This document shows positions 1 to 8,500 of a stretch of DNA of 10,614 nt, in pieces. A program made the position numbers and the translations under genes. The notes under the pieces were generated by a model. It made no database searches. It saw only the letters and a list, made by a program, of their open reading frames with translations, and was not told the origin of the DNA. Position 1 is the stretch's first letter; each line of letters opens with the position of its first letter. Origin of the DNA: Phoronis ovalis (taxonomy: Eukaryota; Phoronida; Phoronidae); the NCBI GenBank assembly GCA_028565635.1, contig JAOXYB010061746.1:1-10614 (forward strand). The letters run 5' to 3'.

Positions 1-309
1 GTTTAAAAGAGAAATTTAACAACAAATTCTCAAAATGTCCTTCCGGCACAAAATCGATTACTGTGGAATGGCCCAAAACAGCTTAATAATTATAAAGTAT
101 AGCACACACCATACATGGAAGCATATTACCTAAGTCACTCTGTTGATTGGCTACTAATGAATTGTAAAAGGTAACAGTTGTACTGCTAAGGCTGTCTGTT
201 TATCGACAGTTATTTTACCTAGCTGCACAGATAGTTGCAATAATTATACTTAGCTTAGTTAACGAACTTATAGTGCATAACAAGAACACTGAATTTCTTT
301 TTATTTCAG
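1..309. other. non-coding left edge, probably an intron of the + strand gene
   Basis: No exon can be supported here. One + strand frame is open from position 3 to a TAA at 84-86, but no good donor lies before that stop, so I do not call it coding. The right end is a strong splice acceptor: a pyrimidine-rich tract at 294-306 followed by CAG at 307-309. The stretch is therefore most simply the end of an intron whose upstream exons lie outside the window. Confidence 0.5.
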
Positions 310-737
310 AACTTTTTCATGTAATATGAGAGCATTTGGTCTTAGTAAAGAGTTGGTTTTAGAATTTCTTCGCAAGCAATCAACCATAGGGAATCTAAAA
401 GAAGGCAAGTATCTGATCACATAATATAGAATATACAGGCCAAGAGTTTTGGAGTTGCCACACAATTATCACATACAAGAAAATTCTGGTCACTGAAGAC
501 GCAACTGCCCTTTTAAGTTAGACACATGTATGCATCTGGATTTCTTTTGCAATTTTAATACTGATATAATTTCATAATTAAATTTTGAGACTAAAGCCTT
601 CAAACTTTGCACTTTTGAAGTCATTTCCCTTACCGACTAAATCACACGTTTACTGATAGTAAAGCTATCATTTAACTCTGTTATTTTCAGAACAAATTCA
701 GATGTTGAGGGAAAATGTAGAACAGTGGTCAGAATAA
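310..737 (+). CDS. 3' end of an unrecognised gene (two terminal coding exons, 310-404 and 691-737)
   Basis: I do not recognise this gene. The first exon follows the acceptor ending at 309. It enters with one base completing a codon, reads 31 codons and leaves with one base at 404. The second exon starts at 691 after a TTATTTTCAG acceptor, keeps the phase and ends in TAA at 735-737. Together they give about 46 C-terminal residues, including FGLSKELVLEFLRKQ and EEQIQMLRENVEQWSE. The peptide is charged, leucine-rich and probably helical, with no signal peptide, membrane segment or known catalytic motif. The donor after 404 reads GCAAGT, so the intron would be GC-AG; the match between phase and acceptor supports it. 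If the intron is retained, the frame continues for a few codons (GKYLIT) to a TAA at 422-424. The gene converges with TMEM143. It is partial at its 5' end, which is off the window. Confidence 0.6.
405..690 (+). other. GC-AG intron of the + strand terminal gene
   Basis: The intron starts GCAAGT after an exon ending AAAGAAG, which otherwise matches the strong donor consensus expected of GC donors. It ends in a TGTTATTTTCAG acceptor. Joining the exons keeps one open frame to a stop. GC-AG introns are a known minor class, often alternatively spliced. The assignment is inferred from signals and reading frame only. Confidence 0.55.
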
Positions 738-738
738 A
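733..738 (+). promoter_or_regulatory. AATAAA overlapping the stop codon of the + strand gene
   Basis: The hexamer AATAAA contains the TAA stop at 735-737. If used, the mRNA would have an almost absent 3' UTR. A second AATAAA at 1333-1338 would give a 3' UTR of about 600 bases, which is more ordinary. The sequence alone does not decide between them. Confidence 0.3.
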
Positions 739-2147
739 AAGAGCTATAAAATGTGGTGGATATAAACTGTTGCTATATGAAACAGTGCAATGTTTCAAAA
801 ATCCAACATCAGCTCAAACCAATTATCTGCCTGCCTCCAAGTGTTATACAAGCATGCTACAGTATCATTGTGTACATAGTTTTAAATACTTTTGTGATGT
901 TCATGTAACAACAGTTAGACTTCACGTAAATGTCTATTTTAGAAGTTTTTTCATCAGATTTGTGAGCTAGATGTATTTGACAAACAGTAGCATTAAAACA
1001 TGGAAGTACCTATGTTACCAAAATATGAATTGTATTCATTCTATCAACGTATTATACAGCTGTATTAAAATGTGTACTAAAGTTGAAATTTTGTGAAACA
1101 ATACACCACCAGTCTGTTCAACCACTTACAATATGAATGTGTCTCCTGGTATAGAATATTGTCTGGTACAAGTGCATAACACGTTCTGCACACACAGATC
1201 TTTTTTTTGCTATAAACAGATTTGTGGGTGCATAATGATGCCATAACCTTGCATAGAACATCGACATGGTTCCTTTCAGCCATCACTAACACATCGTCCC
1301 ATTTACGGGTAACATTTTAAAGAATGGGTGTTAATAAAAAAATTTGAAGAGCTGATTTATATTCAGTTTTGTCAAGTGATGCAATGAACCATAGTTTCAT
1401 ATGAGATTTGTAAATACTTGGATAATCTGTTGATAAAATCTGTGGATAAAATGTTGAATTATGAGTATCATTGCTGTGAAGTAAAATTAGTCATGTAATA
1501 GTCAAATATTATAACCTATAATCGCCACCAAATTGGTATTTTATTTTTACATTACAACGAAGATAAAGTGTAGTTATTGATATTATATTGGTTTTGTGTG
1601 TTACAAAGATATACATGTATTGTGTTTCATCTTTATCATTCCATATGTTTTTATTAATGTTATGTTTACACAACACCTACTTATATATAATTATACATGT
1701 ACAGTACATATATATACACCAAATAAATTAATCCATTATTCAATTCAATCTCGGATTTATTATAATCTAGAAAAACTCAGACAAATGATGTCACTACTAG
1801 GTAAAATACTTGAGTGTTGAGTGAAAGGCATCTGTATTCTACATTAAGTAACCTGCTGAATGTTAGTACTCATCAAGTTTCCATCAAGAATGATAAATAA
1901 GAGAACTGACAAAACGAAGAAAAACAGGTGCAATGACTATCTGAATCTTTGTTGCATTTAATGTCTACATCTTGGTACTAATCGTTTAGCATCCTGGACA
2001 TTATCTACAAGTGATATAAACTACCTGATCTTTTACACTTTTCTTTTGTTATAATTTGTTATGTAAATTAATTCTGACTAATTAATCACTGTATTATCCT
2101 TAAATCAGATAAAGAAGAGCAAAAAATCATGATCACACTCACTCAGG
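739..2147. other. convergent intergenic spacer
   Basis: This AT-rich stretch lies between the end of the + strand gene and the poly(A) signal of TMEM143. Part of it may be the 3' UTR of the + strand gene, up to the AATAAA at 1333-1338. Open frames at 725-970 (+), 1077-1292 (-) and 1596-1820 (+) show no domain, no splice support and low-complexity composition, and I treat them as chance. There is a TA-rich near-palindromic patch at about 1681-1720 around ATACATGTACAGTACAT. I see no RNA gene here. Confidence 0.5.
1427..1452. repeat. 13-bp tandem duplication, two units
   Basis: CTGTTGATAAAAT (1427-1439) is followed directly by CTGTGGATAAAAT (1440-1452), with one mismatch. It lies in the intergenic spacer and looks like a small replication-slippage duplication. 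No function is suggested. Confidence 0.6.
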
Positions 2148-2153
2148 TTTATT
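2148..2153 (-). terminator. TMEM143: poly(A) signal of TMEM143
   Basis: TTTATT on the + strand reads AATAAA on the - strand, 78 bases beyond the TMEM143 stop codon. This gives a short 3' UTR of about 90-110 bases. It is the first canonical hexamer downstream of the stop. Confidence 0.6.
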
Positions 2154-2230
2154 AAGTCTGGTTACAGTCCCACTGTTCAGTGTAAATAACTGCAGGATAC
2201 GTTACATCCAAATAAAATAACCAACCAACA

Positions 2231-2547
2231 TTATCCCCATCCTATTTTCCTTGTTTTAGCATCTTCTTCTTTATATTGTTTTTCTGTTTCGTCATAAGCC
2301 TCTTTATCATATCCCTCAACAATTTCAAACTCTTGTGCACGGGCAATCACAGAATGGGGTTCCTGGGGTAAATTGCGCATGGCAGAAACTAATGGTAAAA
2401 CTCGTAAATAATCATCTGAGCGACTTAATATTCCAAACTGTTGCAGAATTTTAACTGCTTCATCTGATTCAAATTCTAAGTTTCCACTAACCTTTGAACT
2501 TACCCAACTTTCAATTTGATTCTCTAAATGTAATTGTGTCAGTCCAC
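2231..2547 (-). CDS. TMEM143: TMEM143 terminal coding exon 6
   Basis: Starts with two bases that complete a Gly codon. It reads GLTQLHLENQIESWVSSK and then a segment (EFESDEAVKILQQFGILS) that resembles the C-terminal helical block of TMEM143, where a hydrophobic residue pattern follows ESW. It ends in a strongly charged tail (KEAYDETEKQYKEEDAKTRK) and IGWG, then TAA at 2233-2231. Confidence 0.85.
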
Positions 2548-5500
2548 CTAAAAATAAAGTTATAATTATTATATTGCACATTATTAATGATAGTTATTTC
2601 TGCCGTATTTACATAATTACTTGAGAAACATAATATGCAAATATCTGTATCACACAATCTGAATACAAAATTACTCATAATTGTAAGTTAAATTATTATT
2701 ATGTTAAAAGTGTCATATTGCAAAGTTAGCATTTTCTTGAAAATTATTAGCAAAGCTTAACACTACAATTAAACTAAAACATGACTTCGATAAATATTTT
2801 TAAAAGGCAGTCAAATCATAAGCTACCTGTAAATAGCTATTAAATAAACTGACTACCTATGGCATTACCAAGTAAGCTAGGAACTTCCGTTCTAAGAATA
2901 TCTTTACCTATTTCAGCTGGTAGTGATTCAAAGCTTCCTTCACTGGGTGTCAGCATACCTTCACTGGGTGTCGGCATAGGGACCTCTGATTTTTGTGCTG
3001 CTAGCAAGAAAGAATACGTTAACAATGCCTCCTTGAAACTTTCATCTTCGGCTCTGTCTACTAACAGCGTTAAGAGTCCACGATTGTTAGCCACGTTTTT
3101 GTAATATAACATTCTAGATAAATCAACCAAGTATGCATTTCGTCTGTTTTTATAAACTGTCCAAGCGCGTATACCAACAAGACAAGTAACTGTGGATAAA
3201 ATCAGCGTCCACTGAATTTGATAATGTGCCATGACTGAGACAACTTTTGCTAGGACACCCAAGAGCACTATAGACACAGATGAAAGGATAATCCCGCGAT
3301 CGAGTCTTGACATTCGAATTTTTCCATCTGGCAACAATTGTTCAAGAGCATTGACAGGAACTTCCTTAAATATTTTTAGCATCAATTTTTCATCCCGTTT
3401 CATTCTAACTGCAACAACCAATCTTTTATAGTATGAAATTGGTGCTGGCGCTGGTTTTCCCGTTAATTTATTGTATATCCATTGATACCAAGGTATTCTT
3501 TGTAGTGGAGTGTCTTTTCCTAATGCCCAATAACGCATAACATCATATTTGTCCGGATTAACACTGACCTAGGAAAAAAGTAATATAAAAAAATTAATAA
3601 ACACGAAATATGTCAAAAGCCACATTTATACTTTTCATTCATAAACTCAAATGTACAGGTTCTTAAACCCATGGGAGAAACCATGGGTCTGGGACACAGC
3701 ATTTGGTTCCACTGTTGGAACTGTTGAAATTTTACAATTTAAAATTTGTAGCATTGGATACTTTTCATGATAAACTTTTACTCAAGAATAGATGGTTAAA
3801 GGCAAGAACAAGAAGTTACTTGTTATTTAAAATGTAATTATATTGTTGACAGCTTAAAATAGATAACATCTGATTTGTCAATGTTTTTTAAGATGTCGGA
3901 CTCACTAAAACTCCTTCACGGGTACTGTGTTCAGCCAGAGCTTGTCCAATCAGGGATTTAGGTAACTCATGAAAGTTGGCTTTTTCCATTATGTCTGCCA
4001 ATTTTTGTAGCAACCAGAATTCATTATCAAGACGCTCTCGACGATTCCACCTTCTTGTCACTAAAGTGTCTTTATCAGGATTGATTGGGTCAAACAGTAA
4101 CTGGAAAAAAGTTGTTCCTTTTTTTAAACATACTCTGAAATGTTAACATCTGCCATTTATACCCAGTATCCAGACTATATGTAACAGAGTTATAAAAGTT
4201 TGCATCTAACTGAACTGTGTTGAAAATGTACAGATATTGCAGCTATAGTAAAAGTGGAAAACAATCTCATTCATGCACAAGTGGAATGTGGTTCTGGTGT
4301 ATAAAGACTGGCAAGAAATAACTTTGAGTCAATGTAAGCAGAATAAAGGTTTCCACGAATGAATATACAAGCAAACAATTCTAATTCATATCTATACAGT
4401 CCAACTACAACTTGTATTCTGCTTTTAGCATGCTGTTCTATAAAAGTTGACGCAAACATAAATTTCTCAACGCTTATGAAGTACCTTCAATTCCTGTAGT
4501 ATCCCATGATATCTATTTACAATAGCACTGTCCAGGGATAAAGCGAAATCTTCAAATTTCCGTCTTTCTGTGTCAGTAAGAAATTTATCATCTTGCATTA
4601 TATGACGAATTAGGGACTTTCTAGTGATAGGAATAAAACGTTCCCTAAAACAAAATCATCTATTACAAAAAAATAGTCAGTAAGAACAAGGATGTATAAC
4701 CTAAAAATGCTAATCAATATTAGTTTTGTTCGTTTAAGTAAAATGCAAAGGGAGTTCTCTCTGTTGCTTTACCCATAATACTTGTCTTTGATGGGAGAGC
4801 AGGGGAAGACATTTTTAAGTTTGAATCTTAGTTGAAATGTCAAGGTCTTAGAAACATCAAATTTTGAGACTGGTAAAATATAAAAATAATTACAAGCCAT
4901 GTTTTCTTTTCAACGATTCAAGATGATGTCAGAAAGAGCTTTCTTTCATTTAACATGAGATGCCAATCAATAATTTATCTTGTATATTGAATTTATGTGA
5001 CATGCATTAATTTTATACATTTACTATATTTATCTTTTAAAAACTAGTGATTACAGTAACGATTCAATGTTCCATTTGCATATTAATATAATTAAGTTCT
5101 GTTAAATAATAAAAAATGCAACAAACTAGTAGCTAGACACCTGTAATTATCTTGCATTTCCTCCTCTACTTCAGGTCCTTGTCTGACTTTAGTGGTCAAT
5201 ATATTGGAGCCCATTACTTCATCATCTTTCTTCTTTGAGAGACCAAATAATGTACGATTTTGCCAGTAGCCAGGAGATTTAAGGAAACTTGCATTTTTGT
5301 CAGACATCTGAAAAACATCGTACAGAATTGTAAATCTGGAGAATTACAAATGAAGAGTTTTGAAATTTTAATAAAACTTTGCATTAACCAGTCTGTGGCT
5401 GAAATTTTAACACAGTACTTCTCCCTGGTAGCGTCCACATGACCCTACTATACATGTAGCTTGCCTGAGGCCGTCATGACCCATTCTGCAAGAATGACCC

Positions 5501-8500
5501 TACTATGAACAGCCTACGGCTTGTCCGTAAGGTCCTGGGAAACTCAAATCTCAAACCAGCCAAAGTTCAACTAGCCTTCATGCATGCACAATAACATAAT
5601 ATCCATACAAAGGATGAACGAACCTTCAAGGGCGCGTTTTGGATTTTCTTCTTCCACGTACAGTGCATCTCCCAAATATGGTAATTTGCACTAATGCCTG
5701 CGCGGGTGCAGACAGCTGAAATGATAGATGTGTATTTACAGTGCAATGTGAGATGTGTGCAGATAAAACCGGTCGTTGCATCTATGGACCTCGAGCAGGC
5801 TCACTCCGCGTCTAAAAGAGTCGCATGTTTGTGCAGCTGCAACCTCTGGTGGTAGACTGTTCCACAGGCGAATGGTTGACGGAAAGAAGGAGTAGAGATG
5901 ATTGTTGACGTGTGAAAAAGGGACTGCGAGTTTCCAGTGATGTCCTCTTGTAGATGCGCCAGTAATGTGTAGGTTGCCAGTGTTGACAGCGACATGATGA
6001 TGTAGTCTTGTACATCATGGTCAGCTTGAGCGCGTCTCGTGTTTTGTTAAGAGGGGGGATCTTGAGTTCCTCTAGCATGGCTGTGGGGCTACTCAGCTGC
6101 CTGTAGTTTGACTGGATCATTTTGGCTGCTCTACATTGAACAGCTTCAAGCTTGTCCTTGTTAACTTGCGTGTACGGAGACCACATAGTGCAAGCGTACT
6201 CAAGAGTAGGTCGAACGAAGGTGATGTATGCTTGCTTCTTAACTGACTGAGGACACTTGCCAATGTTGCATCTGAGGAAGCCAACTGTGGAGTTGGCTTT
6301 CTTTGTGATAGAGGAGACGTGGCTGTTCCAGGACAGATTGCTAGGGATGGTGACGCCAAGGTATTTGGTATCACAAACTGTTTTGAGAGCTTCACCGTGA
6401 ATCATGTAGGTTCTGCTGGTGGTTTTCTTCTTGGAAGTAATGGTGAGGCTTTCACATGTTGAAGCATTGAACTGCATTTGCCACTGGTCTTCCCACTTTT
6501 GAAGAGCATCGAGGTCTTTTTGAAGGACTGTGTGATCTGTTTGATCTTTCATGCACCTGTAGACGAGGCTATCGTCAGCGAATAATTTGGCTGAAGATGA
6601 AACACAGGAGAGCATGTCGTTGATGTAAATGAGGAACAGAATTGGACCCACCACCATTCCTTGGGGAACCCCAGAGGTCACCTGTGTGTGCCTTCTACGG
6701 CCAGGCGTTGTTGACGGTCAGACAGAAAATCCTCTACCCAAGAAGTAATGTTAGGGTGGATGATGTAGTAAGACATTTTTCTGAGAAGGTGTTGATGAGG
6801 CACTTTGTCGAATGCCTTGGAAAAGTCGAGAGGATAGCATCAACATCAAAGCCTTGGTTGAGACCATCTGCAAGATCTGCTGTGGTGTTGATTAGCTGGG
6901 TCTCGCAGGAACGATTTCTTCGGAATCCATGTTGATTATCAGTCAGGAGGTTGTTTGACTCCAAGTGTTGCATTATGGAGCTGCAGAGTATGTGCTCCAA
7001 GATCTTTGAGCAAATGGGAGTGAGGGAGATGGGTCGATAATTACATGCTTGATCTTTGTCCCCTTTTTTGAAGAGGGGTGTGATGGTAGCATCTTTCCAT
7101 ATGGCAGGCACTTTACATTGGTGAACTGATGCTTTGAACAAAAGGGTCAATGCTGGAGATAAAGAGTCTGCAAATGTTTTCAAAAAATATGGCTGGTATG
7201 TTGTCTGGTCCAGTAGCTTTATGTTGCTTTAAGTTTGAGAGGAGTTTCCTGACACCATTGTTGGTGATTTCTACAGCAGGCATGTGTTTGCTGTCGACGT
7301 GGCCAATGTCGGGCATGTTGGATAGGTCTTCATTAGTGAAGACTGACAGGAATTGTTTGTTGAGGATGTCGGCCTTTGTTTTACTGTCACTATGGAGGAT
7401 TCCGTTTTCTTTAAGAGGTGAAATTCCCGAGTTGTCACAACATCTGGACTTCATAAATGACCAGAATCGCTACTGGTTGTCAGATGTGTCAGTTACGATT
7501 TCATCTAGGTAGCTACTGTCTAGGAAGACTAGACTGTCTCGCGCGGTTGTATGCTCGAAAGAGTTTTGATCTCATGGTTTATCCATGGTTGGTTGTGTCT
7601 TGTGGAGGTAAGTTTTGATGGAACATGAGTTTCTATGAGTAGAGTGCACTGAGAACTGAAGGTGTCCCATAGTTCTTGAACCTGAGTAGTGATGGTAAAC
7701 TTCTCGCAGAAGGAGGAAACAAACGAGTTGATTCCATTTTCCAGAGCGTTGTAGTCGGCTCTTTTCCATAGGAAAATCTTTCGCTACACAGCAGGGCGGC
7801 GCCTGGCTTTGATGTCGTGGTCAATGAGAACAATGTCATGGTCCTAGATACCTGGTATAGTTCGGTATTTGTGGATCAAAGACGGGCGGTTTGAGATAAA
7901 GAGGTCAAGGATGTTGTTGAGTCGAGTTGGAGTGGTAATGATTTGCTCAGCGCCAATGTCGGCAATCCTATCTGTTAATGTTTAGCTGATAGTTTTGGGA
8001 TAGGCGTTGCCAGTAATGGTCGAAGACGACCAGTCAAAATGTCTGGTAGGTTGAAGTCGCCCGCGAGCCATATTACTGCCTTGGGTTATTGTTGGCAATG
8101 ACCAAGACATCTGATTTTAGCTGTGTCATATAGTCTATGTCTCTGTTTAGGGGTGTGTAAGCTGCGATGGCTATCAGCGGTTCTCTTGCAGAGTGGGTGA
8201 TGATCTTGCAGGCTGTTGCTTCGCACTTGGTGTCCCATTTTACTGGAGAGCAGTTCAAGTGGTCAGCTACAGCTATCAGTACGCCACCGTAGCCATCGGT
8301 ACGGTCTTTGCGGAATACGTTTTTGCTGAACTGAGGTGGTAGTATTTCAGAGTTACTAATGTCTGGTTTAAGCCAAGTTTCATTGCATATAATTATATCA
8401 GGTTTTGCACTGTCGATTACATTCCATAGAGAGGATATCTTTGACTTGATACTTTGGAGGTTGATAACTAGGGTCCTCAGGGGTCTGGATAACTTCTTGG

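Noticed and set aside
3-86. + strand open frame at the left edge that could be an exon
   Set aside because: It ends in a stop with no usable donor before it and does not connect to the exon at 310.
725-970. + strand open frame of 81 codons
   Set aside because: It begins inside the terminal exon in another frame, has no domain and lies in likely 3' UTR.
1077-1292. - strand open frame with several Cys residues
   Set aside because: The Cys spacing matches no finger I know, there is no splice or promoter support, and the length is within chance for this composition.
1681-1720. TA-rich near-palindrome as an origin or cruciform
   Set aside because: The pairing is imperfect and such sequence is expected by chance in AT-rich intergenic DNA.
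2859-3104. + strand open frame of 81 codons
   Set aside because: It is the antisense shadow of TMEM143 exon 5, which has clear homology on the - strand.
3231-3431. + strand open frame of 66 codons
   Set aside because: Antisense shadow of TMEM143 exon 5.
5812-6681. long - strand frame as an intact host gene
   Set aside because: It is reverse transcriptase and post-RT sequence of a LINE, starts inside RT motif B and loses the conserved C-terminal block to a frameshift near 6010.
7150-7512. + strand open frame of 120 codons
   Set aside because: It is the antisense shadow of the LINE reverse transcriptase.
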